Assembly: GCF_014204795.1 (NCBI RefSeq)
Contig: NZ_JACHMB010000001.1
Coordinates: 9,002,501 to 9,066,500, forward strand
Reading direction: 5' to 3'
Source of the DNA: Nonomuraea jabiensis
GTDB lineage: Bacteria; Actinomycetota; Actinomycetes; Streptosporangiales; Streptosporangiaceae
DNA length: 64,000 nucleotides
Below, piece by piece: positions 1-8,808 of the stretch. Position 1 is the first letter of the stretch. Each line of letters opens with the position of its first letter. The notes beneath the pieces were generated by a model, which saw nothing but the letters and a program-made list of their open reading frames with translations, searched no databases and was not told the origin of the DNA. The position numbers were made by a program, and so were the translations under genes.

Positions 1-417
1 CCGCTGGGCTCGATGACGTACCACTTCACGTCCCTGGACGAGGTGCTCGCCGAGGCGTTCACCCGGCACGCCGACTCGGTGGCCCGCGTCTTCGACGAGC
101 GCCTGAGCGCCGCGAAGGACCGTGACGCGGCGGTCGAGGCCGTCATCACGCTGGTCTCGGACGACCTGCTCGGCTCGCAGCACGACCTCGTTCTCACCGT
201 GGAGCTGTACGTGGCCGCGGCGCGCAACCCGGCCCTGCGGGCCGTCACCCAGGCCTGGATGGCGCGCAGCCGCCAGGCGCTGGAACGCCACTTCGACGCC
301 ACCACCGCCCGCGAGCTCGACGCGCTCATCGAAGGGCTCGTGCTGCACAGCGCCCTGTCGACCGACCCGATGACGTCCGAGCAGATCCGCCACGCCATCC
401 ACCGGTACCTGCGCTGA
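1..417 (+). CDS. TetR-family regulator, C-terminal part (cut by window start)
   Basis: The frame is open from base 1 and ends in TGA at 415-417. It begins PLGSMTYHF, the end of helix 3 of a TetR-type DNA-binding domain (the family's YHF motif), followed by a helical ligand-binding domain of about 130 residues. The recognition helix itself lies off the window, so the first ATG inside is internal and should not be taken as the start. The gene is followed after 34 bp by an MFS transporter on the same strand. That arrangement is common for a repressor controlling its own efflux pump, but the ligand cannot be read from the sequence. Confidence 0.85.
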   Translation, partial: PLGSMTYHFTSLDEVLAEAFTRHADSVARVFDERLSAAKDRDAAVEAVITLVSDDLLGSQHDLVLTVELYVAAARNPALRAVTQAWMARSRQALERHFDATTARELDALIEGLVLHSALSTDPMTSEQIRHAIHRYLR

Positions 418-451
418 TCCCGTCCCCTGCGCCTACATCTTGGAAAGCCTC

Positions 452-1693
452 ATGTCCGCTGCCGCCGCACCCCTCACCGCGCCCACCCGTCAGGCCCGCC
501 TGGCCCGCGCCGCCGTCGCCGCGCTGTTCCTCACCAACGGCGCCGTGTTCTTCAACATCGTCCCGCGCTACCCGCAGATCAAGGCCGACCTCGGCGTGAG
601 CAACGTCGTCTTCGGCACCGCGCTGGCCGGCACCCCGATCGGCGCACTGCTGGCGGGGCTGCTGGCCGGCGCCGCCATCCGCCGGTTCGGCTCCGCACGC
701 GTGGCGTCGTTGGGGATCGTGCTGACCACTGTCGTGCCGCTGGCCATCCCCTTCGCGCCGAACTGGATCGCGTTCGGCCTCGCGCTGTTCGTCATCGGTG
801 CGCTGGACGCAATCGTCGATGTCGCGCAGAACGCCCACGGCTTGCGGGTCCAACGGCTCTACCAGCGCTCCATCCTCAATTCACTGCACGGCGTGTGGAG
901 CATCGGCGCGGTCCTGGGCGGTTTGATGGGCTCGGCCGCCGCCGGCCTCCGCATTCCCCTTGCGGTCCATCTGAGCATCTCCGCTGCGCTGTTGAGCATC
1001 GTCGCCCTCGTCGCCTACCGGTTCCTGCTGCCAGGCCCCGAAGACGCCGAACGCCCCGCCGAAGCCCAGGACCTCGCCGCAGCGGACGGGCGCCCGGCCG
1101 CCCCACCGGCCCACGGGCGGTGGCGCTCGTTCACCGGCTCGGCCGTACGGATGCTCGCCGCGCTCGGTGTGCTGGCCGCCTGCGGCGCGCTGGTCGAGGA
1201 CGCCGGCGCGTCCTGGGGCGCCCTCTACCTGAGCGGAGATCTGCGCACCGATGCCGCCGCCGCCGGTCTGGCCGTCGTGGCCCTGCAGGTCGCCATGACC
1301 GTCGGCCGCCTCACCGGGGACCGCGTCGTGGACCGCTTCGGCCAGCGCACCGTCGTACGTGCCGGAGGAGCCCTCGCCGCCATCGGCATGGGCGCCGCCG
1401 TCGCCATGCCCAGCGTGGGCACCGCCCTGGCGGGCTTCGCCCTGGCCGGGCTGGGAGTCGCCACCCTCGTCCCCGCCGCCATGCACACCGCCGACGAACT
1501 GCCCGGCCTGCCCTCCGGTACGGGCCTGACCATCGTGAGCTGGCTGCTGCGTGGAGGATTCCTGCTGTCCCCGCCCCTGGTCGGGTTCGTCGCCGACCTC
1601 ACCAGTCTGCGCTTCGGCCTGCTCTCCGTCGTGCTCGCCGGCGTCATCACCGTCGTCCTCGCTCGGGTCCTGGTGAACCGCACCCGCGCCTAG
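452..1693 (+). CDS. MFS transporter
   Basis: A membrane protein of 413 residues with about twelve hydrophobic segments. It has the MFS loop signature in the form AGAAIRRFGSARVA after segment 2, and a second copy of this loop (GDRVVDRFGQRTVV) in the C-terminal half. A long hydrophilic loop with AERPAEAQDLAAADG lies between the two six-helix bundles. ATG at 452 is chosen because GGAAAG sits just upstream; a TTG at 440 in the same frame is possible. It probably acts in the cytoplasmic membrane as a drug or metabolite exporter and is likely co-transcribed with the upstream TetR gene. Substrate unknown. Confidence 0.85.
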   Translation: MSAAAAPLTAPTRQARLARAAVAALFLTNGAVFFNIVPRYPQIKADLGVSNVVFGTALAGTPIGALLAGLLAGAAIRRFGSARVASLGIVLTTVVPLAIPFAPNWIAFGLALFVIGALDAIVDVAQNAHGLRVQRLYQRSILNSLHGVWSIGAVLGGLMGSAAAGLRIPLAVHLSISAALLSIVALVAYRFLLPGPEDAERPAEAQDLAAADGRPAAPPAHGRWRSFTGSAVRMLAALGVLAACGALVEDAGASWGALYLSGDLRTDAAAAGLAVVALQVAMTVGRLTGDRVVDRFGQRTVVRAGGALAAIGMGAAVAMPSVGTALAGFALAGLGVATLVPAAMHTADELPGLPSGTGLTIVSWLLRGGFLLSPPLVGFVADLTSLRFGLLSVVLAGVITVVLARVLVNRTRA

Positions 1694-2040
1694 AGCTGTT
1701 TCTTCTGGAGCGTCACGGCGAGTGGGAACGGCTCGAACCGTTGCTGTCCGAAGGTGGCCGGCGGGGCGGGCGGTGGAATGACCACCGCACCACGATCAAC
1801 GGCGTGTCGTACCGGGCTCGCACCGGGCTGAAAGCTGCACCGCAGGACCGGCAAGACCACCATCGTCACGATCTACGCCGTCACCAGCCTGCCACCGGGA
1901 CGGATCATCCACGCCCAACGCGTTGATTCGGGACTGGTAGAAGCCGGACCCGATCCCGAAAATCTTGGCTCGCATCCGGCCGCAGGCCATCTGTGATCTT
2001 GATAGGGCACGCTAGGCCGGTAATCGAAGAGTCGGGAGGA
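1694..2040 (+). pseudogene. IS5-family transposase N-terminal scrap and other IS-like debris
   Basis: Bases 1723-1833 encode a segment that reads EWERLEPLL followed by RRGGRWNDHR and GVSYRARTGL. These are hallmarks of the N-terminal domain of actinobacterial IS5-family transposases, which continue with a PWRDLP-like motif that is missing here. The next stretch, about 1840-1890, encodes KTTIVTIYAVTSL in another frame and faintly resembles the end of an ISAs1-type transposase; that second call is weak. No terminal inverted repeats or intact transposase are visible, so this is dead insertion-sequence debris. Confidence 0.6.
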
Positions 2041-2044
2041 AGCA

Positions 2045-2353
2045 GTGGGGTGGCGCGTCGCAGTCCTGGCTGGGGTGGCTCTGGCCGCAGTTCCCACGAT
2101 TACAGCGGCGGCTCCGGTCGGAGTGTCCTGCCTGATGTCGGCGTCATACACGGACAAGCTGATCGAGGCCTGGATCGCTGAGAATGCACCAGCGACGGTG
2201 CAACAGCCTGTCCCTGAGATCACCGCGACGTTCTCTCCCTACATGGACGTAAAGGCGATGGAGGGGCCGCCGCCCATAGGGGAGGAGAGCGTTACGACAG
2301 AAGAGTTGGCGCTCTACGTGGTGGCACTGAAGGGGTGCAACATCGATACGTGA
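2045..2353 (+). CDS. small secreted hypothetical protein
   Basis: An ORF of 102 residues from a GTG with a GGGAGGA ribosome-binding site 4 bases upstream. The N-terminus (GWRVAVLAGVALAAVPTITAAAP) is a plausible Sec signal peptide with cleavage after an Ala-rich stretch near residue 23. The mature part is short and acidic, with two cysteines (SCLMSAS and KGCNIDT). I recognise no family. Its stop overlaps a possible GTG start of the next small ORF. It could be a chance ORF in IS-scarred DNA, but signal peptide plus ribosome-binding site favour a real gene. Confidence 0.45.
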   Translation: MGWRVAVLAGVALAAVPTITAAAPVGVSCLMSASYTDKLIEAWIAENAPATVQQPVPEITATFSPYMDVKAMEGPPPIGEESVTTEELALYVVALKGCNIDT

Positions 2354-2658
2354 TCAGGAGCGTCGATCGGGCCGTCGAGGAGATCGAGTTGTCCCCCCAG
2401 CAGCTGCGTCAGGTCGCCGCGGAATTGGTCAGGCTCGCGGAGCTGGCCGGGGCCGACTGGCAGACGGCAGCGTCTTATGTCCAGGAACCACAAGCCGTTC
2501 GCGCGCCTACTCAGCTTTCGGTGAGAGTCCGCCACGCTCGACCTCGACGTGATCAGGTTGTGAACGCGCGCCAGGGCTGCCCGGGGCTAACCGTTACAGG
2601 TCCTTCTGGGACCTTGCAATGGACGAGCTGCCCTGGTCCTGGTTGTCCTTTGCTTTGA
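2350..2658 (+). CDS. small hypothetical protein, coupled to the preceding ORF
   Basis: A GTG at 2350 overlaps the TGA stop of the preceding ORF (GTGA), with GAAGGGG about 14 bases upstream. The first 45 residues look protein-like: an amphipathic helix rich in Leu, Ala, Val and Glu (SPQQLRQVAAELVRLAELAG). After that the composition turns to Arg/Pro/Gly-rich sequence typical of read-through into non-coding DNA. It may be a truncated small gene. No homologue recognised. Confidence 0.3.
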   Translation: MIRSVDRAVEEIELSPQQLRQVAAELVRLAELAGADWQTAASYVQEPQAVRAPTQLSVRVRHARPRRDQVVNARQGCPGLTVTGPSGTLQWTSCPGPGCPLL

Positions 2659-3081
2659 ACGTACGAATCGAGAAGTCCCACTCGGTGCTCGCGGCCCCCT
2701 CCGCGTGGGCGCGAACGGACGAGTCGATGAGAGTTTCTTCCTGAGCACGCTGGTGGTTCTCTGCAGCGGTCTTCCGGCCGCGGTCGCCCCCATCGGCCGC
2801 GCCCCGGTCGGGGTGCAGGCCTCTCGTACGGAACGGCCGGACGAGGACAAGACTTTGAACGATGCCCCAAACCGGTCCCGATCAACATGACGTCCCGCAG
2901 GTCAGCGCCCCGTCTCTGCCGCATGCTGTTCGTGCTGCCGGTGTAGTTGGCGCGCTTGCTGGGTCATCCACAGCAGAAACACGGCGATCGCCCGGCCACG
3001 CACACGCCAGATATCGGCCAAGCCCGTCCTCGACCGGCGCTCATCACCGTGCCGCACCGCGGCATAGGTCCGGAAAGGGGC
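2659..3081. other. intergenic, no supported gene
   Basis: About 420 bases with only short overlapping frames of poor composition. No ribosome-binding site plus start pair, transposase motif, hairpin or repeat could be supported. Confidence 0.5.
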
Positions 3082-3624
3082 TCAGCCGTAGTAGTCGCGG
3101 ATTTCCCAGAAGCGGGAGGGGTGGGTGTCGCAGGTGTACTGGACGGCCTCGAGGTTGTTCTGGGTGCTGACGCCGCCGGCGATCGTGAGGCATTTGCCGG
3201 TCTGGACGTTCCGGAACTGGATGTGTTGGCCGGCCTGACTGCCAAGCGCCCAGTAGCGCGAGGGGTGAGTGTCGCAGGTGTACTGGAGGGCGACGACGTT
3301 GTTCTCGGTACTGACGCCGCCGGCGATGGTGAGGCATTTGCCGGTCTGGCGGTTCTTGATCTGCAGGTACGCGCTGGAGTAGCCCCAGATGTCCCACCGG
3401 CGGGAGGGGTGACTGTCGCAGGTGTACTGGACGGCGTGGACGTTGTTGTCGGTGCTGACGCCGCCGGCGATGGTCAGGCACTTGCCGGTCTGCCAGTTCA
3501 CGAGCTGGACGTTCGACGCGGCCCAGACGGCCGTGGATGACTGCGCGGCGGATGCCGGGGCGGTCGCGCCGAGAGCCAGGAGGGGAGCGATGACGGCTGC
3601 CGCGTGAAGGATGTGTGACTTCAT
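3082..3624 (-). CDS. secreted ricin-type beta-trefoil lectin (CBM13-like)
   Basis: A protein of 180 residues with a Sec signal peptide (hydrophobic core to ASA at 24-26). It is followed by exactly one beta-trefoil made of three near-identical repeats centred at residues 44-77, 92-125 and 141-173. Each repeat has the block QTGKCLTIAGGVST, then NN, QYTCD and HPSR.W. The last corresponds to the QxW motif of ricin B lectins, and each repeat holds a cysteine pair. It is predicted to be exported and to bind galactose- or xylose-type glycans. There is no catalytic domain, so it is a free-standing lectin. An inverted repeat lies 35 bases upstream of the start. Confidence 0.85.
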   Translation of the reverse strand: MKSHILHAAAVIAPLLALGATAPASAAQSSTAVWAASNVQLVNWQTGKCLTIAGGVSTDNNVHAVQYTCDSHPSRRWDIWGYSSAYLQIKNRQTGKCLTIAGGVSTENNVVALQYTCDTHPSRYWALGSQAGQHIQFRNVQTGKCLTIAGGVSTQNNLEAVQYTCDTHPSRFWEIRDYYG

Positions 3625-3658
3625 GTGACCCAGCGTGCGGGCGTGGGGTCAGCATGGC

Positions 3659-3677
3659 TTGAGTACCTCATACTCAA
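3659..3677. promoter_or_regulatory. perfect 7-5-7 inverted repeat upstream of the lectin gene
   Basis: TTGAGTA, spacer CCTCA, TACTCAA: a perfect palindrome with a 5-base spacer, lying 35-53 bases before the lectin ATG. It is AT-rich in a very GC-rich window and sits where a promoter would be. It is flanked by a further matching pair, GTCAGC (3649-3654) and GCTGAC. It is probably an operator for a dimeric regulator; the regulator is unknown. Confidence 0.45.
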
Positions 3678-3792
3678 TTTGTGCAACGCTGACCACGGCC
3701 ACGAGCCGCCGTCTGCCTGCTGTCGGACGAGCGGCTACGAAGACGGAACGCCCTCCGTCCGGCCAGACAGGGGGACAACGGGCCGCCGCGCC

Positions 3793-3972
3793 TCACACCG
3801 GGCGTTTGCCACCCGATTCGCCGTCGGCCGGCACCATGGCTCCTTGCGGTGATGGTTCTTGCGGCTTGCGGATCACGGTATCCGCATGCACAGGAGTGAT
3901 GCCCAGCGCCAGCATGGCGACCAGGCCGGCGGCCGAAGCGGCGGCACGGCGAATCCAGGTACGGGTCTTCAT
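3793..3972 (-). CDS. small secreted peptide, unknown function
   Basis: 59 residues from an ATG preceded by GGGAGAGCCGC, a good ribosome-binding site; an in-frame earlier start gives 66. The N-terminus (MKTRTWIRRAAASAAG, then a hydrophobic run to VHA) is a clear Sec signal peptide, cleaved about residue 31. The mature part is only about 28 residues, proline-rich and without cysteine. No family recognised. It lies downstream of nothing obvious and 170 bases from the lectin gene on the same strand, so the two may share regulation as exported products. Confidence 0.5.
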   Translation of the reverse strand: MKTRTWIRRAAASAAGLVAMLALGITPVHADTVIRKPQEPSPQGAMVPADGESGGKRPV

Positions 3973-3993
3973 GCGGCTCTCCCGGGCGGTCAA

Positions 3994-4396
3994 TGATCAC
4001 GACAGTACCGTTCACCAGCATCAGGGCTACATCCGGGTCCGTCCACCCCAGAACGGCCGAGTGGCCACAAGCGGACAGGCCCTCGCACCCGCAGACGTTC
4101 ACGCCGGCTACGAGGTCGTGTCGGTCTTGGCCCAAGAGATCAAGACCGGGATCCGATGTGGCGCACGGTGCTCCGGTGTGGTGATACGCGCCCGGCCCGT
4201 TACCGGCACGCGCGATGCGTCCGCGACGATGGGGGAGGGTCTTTCGGCGGCTGGCTCCGCTGCGGACGGGTTACGTCTGGCGGCGAACGCGTCCCTCACG
4301 TAGGCATGGTTGATCCATTGACGCGACACGACCACAGAGTTGCGATCGCGGCATCAACCTGGCCCGCACAAGCAGCGGAGCGATCCAAATAACCCG
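3994..4396. other. intergenic, no supported gene
   Basis: About 400 bases between the small secreted peptide and a transposase remnant. Frames are open on both strands, but none has protein-like composition with a credible start. The stretch is probably decayed DNA next to the former insertion element. Confidence 0.4.
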
Positions 4397-4597
4397 CAGA
4401 CAGGACTCCCACCGTTATCTGCCCGGCGGCAGGCCCTCGCACCCCGCTACGGCGGCATCAAAAAGGTCCACCTCGAACACATCGCCTCCGCCATCACGGT
4501 CAATTTGATCCGTCTGGACGCCTGGTGGAACGGCCACCCCCTGGAACGGAAACGCATCAGCCACCTGGCCCGACTCGAACCAACCCTGACCGCCTGA
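4397..4597 (+). pseudogene. C-terminal remnant of an IS1182/IS4-like transposase
   Basis: The frame reads RYGGIKKVHLEHIASAI, then NLIRLDAWWNGHPLER and SHLARLE to a TGA at 4595-4597. This matches the end of common actinobacterial DDE transposases, whose last 60 residues carry a K.HLEH...A..N..R..AW..G.P...TR.SH.A.L pattern. The catalytic DDE core is absent. It is a decayed insertion sequence. Confidence 0.65.
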
Positions 4598-4697
4598 AAC
4601 GAGTTGACCAGCAGGGTCCTACAGGCGTCTCGGCACATCGCTTCCGGAATGGCCGCGCAGCGCGGACAGTCACCGCCCGGAGCCCCGCGGTCGCCGG

Positions 4698-5783
4698 CTA
4701 CGTCCGCGCAGGCACCGCGTACATGACGGCGACGAGCGACTCGCCCTCGAACCCGATGCGCACGCTGTCCGGATCCTGACGGATGGCGGCGGGAGTAGCG
4801 GCTTCCGGTACCGCGGACGGGGGCACCGGCATCGGGTGGAACCCGGCCTCACGCAGCCGGGCTAGCCAGGTGGCGGTCGGCTCGTGACGTTCGTAGCGTT
4901 CCTTGTCGTCGGCTGTGCCGATGATGTCGGCCACCTCGCGGCGGAAGAACAGCTTCATCGCGTTGCGGTCGGCGGCCGCCACCTCCAGCGCGTCTATCAG
5001 CCGGAAGACGGCGTGGAAGTGCTCCCACGAGTTGTGGAACCGCTCGGGGAGCGCCACCCGATGATGGTCGGAGTCCGGCTCGCACAGCACCACGACGTCC
5101 GGCTCGGCCGCGCGCAATCTCTCGAAGAACGTGTTCCGCTCGTCCACGCCGGACGGACTGTCCCGAAGGTGGTGCAGCGCGAACGCGGCGTTCATGACCA
5201 GCGGACGTGGCGCGCGGCGTACCAGGTCCCAGTCCTCGTCGGTCATGTGTTCGGCGAGCCGGGGCACTCCGTGGAAGTCCAGCGTGACACCGGTGTCGCG
5301 GATGTCTTGTTCGGCCTGGCGAAGGCTGGCGGCCGCAGGGTCCACCCCGATGACCCTCAGCCGTCCGGGTGCCTGGTCGCGGTCCGCGAGCGTCCGCAGC
5401 ACCGCCGCCTCCTGGCCGCCTGAGCCGATCCCCACCGACAGCATGGTGGCCTCGTCCTGACCGGCGAGGTGTTCGGCGAGGAGCGCGCCGCCAATGCGAC
5501 CTGCCAGATTCACGATCGGCAGGTGTGTGGCCACCAGGTCGAACAGCTGGATCTGTGGACGCTCGAAGCTGCGGAGATAGAGATTGTGCCGCTCGTCTTG
5601 GTACGTTCCATGCCGGGCGGCCAGCGCGTCGTGATAGAGCAGATAGAGGAAGTCGTCGCCGCCTGCCTTCTCGGGGTTGATCACACTGCGGAGCTTTTCC
5701 AGCCAGCGCCCCGCCGTGTCGACGCGGCCCGCGTCCGTCTCCTCCACGGCACGACACAGCAGGTCGAATGCATGGGAATTCAC
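4698..5783 (-). CDS. GRAS-like SAM-dependent methyltransferase
   Basis: 361 residues from GTG at 5783, chosen because AAGGAAGG lies 7 bases upstream; the frame is open further but of junk composition. A helical N-terminal part (LLCRAVEETDAGRV) precedes a Rossmann methyltransferase core. Motif I is MLSVGIGSGGQE, motif II RVIGVDPAAASL, and the motif IV-like strand is PLVMNAAFALHHL. The segment before motif I (QLFDLVATHLPIVNLAGRIG) and the helical cap resemble the bacterial proteins from which plant GRAS regulators are thought to derive (known family relation). It probably methylates a small molecule. It stands alone, with no partner gene. Substrate unknown. Confidence 0.7.
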   Translation of the reverse strand: MNSHAFDLLCRAVEETDAGRVDTAGRWLEKLRSVINPEKAGGDDFLYLLYHDALAARHGTYQDERHNLYLRSFERPQIQLFDLVATHLPIVNLAGRIGGALLAEHLAGQDEATMLSVGIGSGGQEAAVLRTLADRDQAPGRLRVIGVDPAAASLRQAEQDIRDTGVTLDFHGVPRLAEHMTDEDWDLVRRAPRPLVMNAAFALHHLRDSPSGVDERNTFFERLRAAEPDVVVLCEPDSDHHRVALPERFHNSWEHFHAVFRLIDALEVAAADRNAMKLFFRREVADIIGTADDKERYERHEPTATWLARLREAGFHPMPVPPSAVPEAATPAAIRQDPDSVRIGFEGESLVAVMYAVPART

Positions 5784-6506
5784 GTTCAGGCCTTCCTTCG
5801 ACGTCGGTGATGATCGAGGATGCCGCGAGGCCCTTGGAATCAACTTGGGCCGCGCTTGGTGGTCACCGAATGGACAAACGACGCGCCTGCGCGACGACGT
5901 CGGCGTGGCTGCCGGGCACCGGTCTCGCCCTCCAGGCTCGTCAGCGGGACCGACACCGTCGCAACGCCATCTGGCAGTACTGGTCGGGGGATAGCGCCGC
6001 ATCCGGTCCGAACTGCCACGTACGGTACCGGCGGCACTTGGAGCGTCTCGGCTGTGCCGCCGGTACCAGCTGGCCGGCCTTTTCCCCCGGTTCACTACGG
6101 CGGTGTCTTCGCCGAACCCCTGATGGCAGACGAAGGGCTTCGGGTCGACGACCGTCGCCACCTGGTCGTCACGTGAGTACAGGCGCACGAACCCTGGCGC
6201 GGCGGACGCGGGAACAAGGAATCTACATTGTAAAGGCGTCGGGTACAGACAAAATCATCCCCGATAACAAAGGAAACGGGCTCCGCCCTTCTATCCCCAA
6301 AAACAAGAACCGGCGAAGTAGACCCTTGGCCCGTTTCCGTGGTTGCTGGATCGTGGTGAACCGATATCGGGAGCCGGCTTGAGAGAATTCGCCGGGTGCT
6401 CTTGGCGCGTTGCGGCGGGTCACGTTGAAGAGGTGGTGCGGTGTTAGAGGGTGTGGACGACGTGCCGTGAGGGCGGCTCGGGTACTGGTCTGGTGGGCCG
6501 GACTCG
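5784..6506. other. intergenic, no supported gene; includes an AT-richer patch
   Basis: About 720 bases. The part 6220-6330 is clearly less GC-rich than the rest of the window (for example ACAAAATCATCCCCGATAAC) and could be foreign or a promoter region, but no gene with a proper start is visible. The first 120 bases probably hold the promoter of the methyltransferase gene. Confidence 0.4.
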
Positions 6507-6980
6507 GTGCCCGGTCTGTTGCGGGAGATCGCGGCAGCGCCGTCGGGTAGGTCGGATGAGTCTCCGGTGTGGCGGCTGCGGCATGGGTTGTTCGGGGGTG
6601 TCGGGTCCCGCGAGGTGTTCGGTGCGGCCCCGTACCTGGTGCCGTACCTGTTGGAGCTGGCGAGGATCGCGCGGCGGCCCCATCGGGGGCTGGTCATGGG
6701 CCTGATGGTCGACATCGCGGTGGCCGAGCCGTACCGTGACCGGTTCCGGGATCCCGCTGCCGGGCCCGAGCCTGATCATGCGGCGTTGGCGCGGGCAGCC
6801 ATGGTGAGGCACTGCGCGATCATTGCTTCGGTCAGGGGTACGGGCGCCGCCGTGGCGGGGGAGGCGGTGTGTACGGGGTCGTTGTGTTCGGTGGGCAGGT
6901 TGTCGGGGTGGTCGGTCAGATCGATGCCGATGTCGTTCTGCGCGATCTTGATCTCCGGTGGGGCGGCGGGCGAACACTGA
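6507..6980 (+). pseudogene. HEAT-repeat-like protein fragment
   Basis: From a GTG at 6507 the frame reads as a helical repeat protein. There is VWRLRHGLFG, then AAPYLVPYLLELARIARRPHRG and LVMGLMVDIAVAE, the pattern of actinobacterial HEAT/PBS-lyase-type proteins in which each repeat spans a pair of helices. A TGA at 6468 closes the frame upstream with no good start, and after about 6850 the composition becomes non-protein-like. The gene therefore seems to have lost both its N-terminus and its later repeats. Confidence 0.45.
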
Positions 6981-7307
6981 TGAGCTTGTGTGGAGCAGCC
7001 TGTGCGCCGGACTCTTTACGCCGATCATGGCTCACCGGGGGGCCGGGTTCGGCTCGCTGGAGTGGCCTCGAGTTCGGCATTTCACCGATCAAGGGCTCGA
7101 TCTTCGTCCAGGCCGAGCCGCAGCGGCGGCGCCGCCGTGCTGCGCGAGCGCGGTGAGTGCGATTCTCGCCGCTCCACTGTCCGTCCCGTCTCGTCCGGGA
7201 TGAGGCAGTCTCATGAGGTGAGGCATCCTGTCGGCGTCTCACTGACTCGGGATAGCTCGCGGTCCTCTCGAGCCGAGGAGAGCAAAACAGGACATGAGGT
7301 AGATCCC

Positions 7308-8297
7308 TTGACTCTTCTCCGTGGCGTTGCTGGTGATCGTAAAATCGTGCGCGTGGACCTGGAGGACACCGCTGCCCGGCTCGGGGTACCCGTTGAGGAC
7401 GTCGACCGCGTGCACCGGCTTGCCGGCGACCGGCCGTCGGCTCCGCTGCCGGCCAAGGCCGACGCGCCCGCGATTCTCGACCGGCTCGCGGTGCGGCCGG
7501 ACGACGCCGCCGAGATCATGGCGGGCTGGCCCGATCCCGGCTCTCCGTTGTGGACGCCGGAGCTGCGTTGGCTGCTCGACCGTTCGATCGCCCTGGTCCG
7601 CGCCGATCTCGGGGGTCACGGCTGGCTGTCACCCGGTCCGGAGCTGCCGCGCGAGCGGGGCCCTGCCTGGCGGCATCTCTACGTGTACGCGTACCTGGCC
7701 CTGGTCGACGTCGTCATGGGGTATCACCGCGACCATGGCATTGCCGATGCGGTGTCTTGGGTGACCCTGGCGGATCTGGGCCGCAATCTCGCGGTCGATC
7801 GGCGGATGCGTCGTGAGGGTTGGCCGGTGATGCAGAGCTGGCTGACGCTGCATGCGCGTGGTGGCATTTACGAGCTGGGCCGGCTGCAGCATCAACGTGG
7901 CGGCACCACCATCGGCCTGCACATCCCCGAGTCGGGGCCGATGACCCCGGAGGCGGTGGCGGCGTCGCTGGACGAGGCCCGTGCGTTCTTCCCTCGCCAC
8001 TTTCCCGACGAGCGCTACACCGAGTTCTCCTGCAGCTCGTGGCTGCTCGATCCGCAGCTACTGGAGTACCTGCCTGAGGACTCCAACATTGTCCGGTTCC
8101 AGCGGAGGTTCGAGCTGGAGCCCTATGAGGAGCCGGAAGGGCAGGATGCCGACGTTGAGGTGCTGCGGTTCGTGTTTCGCACCCTGACCACGCCGCTCGA
8201 CCAGTTGCCGCGCCGCACTGTGCTGCAGCGCGCGATCGTCGACCACTTGAAGGCCGGCCGACACTGGCGTATCCGCCGGGGCCGCTTCCCGATTTAG
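7308..8297 (+). CDS. N-acyltransferase-like protein (NAT_N / GNAT_C architecture)
   Basis: 329 residues from TTG at 7308, chosen because GAGGT sits 7 bases upstream; GTG at 7347 is an alternative 13 codons in. The N-terminal part (DLEDTAARLGVPVEDVDRV) is a small helical domain. The C-terminal half carries the conserved block SGPMTPEAVAASLDEARAFF, then FSCSSWLLDPQLLEYLP and SNIVRFQRRFEL, which I recognise from actinobacterial acyltransferase-domain proteins (NAT_N plus GNAT_C in Pfam, from memory). It probably transfers an acyl group; acceptor unknown. Its 3' end overlaps the convergent TetR fragment by 4 bases. Confidence 0.6.
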   Translation: MTLLRGVAGDRKIVRVDLEDTAARLGVPVEDVDRVHRLAGDRPSAPLPAKADAPAILDRLAVRPDDAAEIMAGWPDPGSPLWTPELRWLLDRSIALVRADLGGHGWLSPGPELPRERGPAWRHLYVYAYLALVDVVMGYHRDHGIADAVSWVTLADLGRNLAVDRRMRREGWPVMQSWLTLHARGGIYELGRLQHQRGGTTIGLHIPESGPMTPEAVAASLDEARAFFPRHFPDERYTEFSCSSWLLDPQLLEYLPEDSNIVRFQRRFELEPYEEPEGQDADVEVLRFVFRTLTTPLDQLPRRTVLQRAIVDHLKAGRHWRIRRGRFPI

Positions 8298-8750
8298 GCC
8301 GGCTCGGCCAGTCCTGCGCGGGCGAAGGAGTGCATGCGATCGACCAGGGGCCGCAGCTCTTCGGTGGTGGTGTCGCCGTGGTGGGCTTCGGGCGTCGTGT
8401 ACAGCTCGCGTAGGCCGCCCACGAGTGTGTACGCGGTCAGCCGTGGGGCCAGCGTGTCGGGCGGCAGGCCGGTGTCCTTGCCGATGGCGGTGGCGATCAG
8501 GCGTTCGAGCTCGTAGTGGCTCGCGCGGCCGCGGAGGTCTTCGTCCTCGGCTGTCAGGGTGGCGTGCTTGGTGCGCAGGGACCAGATCTCGCCCGGCTCG
8601 TGGCCCTGCTCGGCGTCGTGTTCGCCGAGGGTGCGGATGGTGTCGCGCATCCATGCGCCGACGGCGTCGATGGCGGTGCCGGGCCGGGTCCGGAGGCGGG
8701 TGCGGAGGCGGGTGCGGAGGCGGGCGGTCAGCGACTCCGGGGCGAATGGG
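8294..8750 (-). pseudogene. TetR-family regulator, C-terminal half only
   Basis: The minus-strand frame reads FAPESLTARLRTR... through GTAIDAVGAWMRDTIRTLG and AYTLVGGLRELY to the stop at 8294. This is the ligand-binding half of a TetR regulator; the AYTLVGGLRELY block is typical of the helix 7-8 region. The N-terminal helix-turn-helix is missing. At about 8750 the homology ends abruptly where an SDR fragment on the other strand begins. An internal ATG at 8650 gives a 118-residue ORF, but it is not a natural start. Confidence 0.7.
8691..8726. repeat. three tandem copies of a 12-bp unit
   Basis: CGGAGGCGGGTG occurs twice and CGGAGGCGGGCG once, head to tail. On the minus strand it encodes the repeated RTRL in the TetR remnant. 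A three-copy in-frame slip expansion. Confidence 0.8.
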
Positions 8751-8751
8751 T

Positions 8752-8808
8752 CGGTCGAAGTGGGCGGTGGAAGGCCTGTCGGAGTCGCTGCGCAAGGAGG
8801 TCGCGCTC
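8752..8808 (+). pseudogene. short SDR-family fragment
   Basis: 19 codons read RSKWAVEGLSESLRKEVAL. This is the region just after the catalytic Tyr-x-x-x-Lys of a short-chain dehydrogenase (SKWAVEGLSE). Nothing of the Rossmann nucleotide-binding part or the C-terminal segment is present. It lies exactly between a TetR fragment and a cupin fragment on the opposite strand, so it marks a recombination scar. Confidence 0.6.

Noticed and set aside
6220..6340. AT-richer patch that might be a phage attachment site or an RNA gene
   Set aside because: No tRNA-like cloverleaf, direct repeat pair, integrase or other mobile gene could be found near it.
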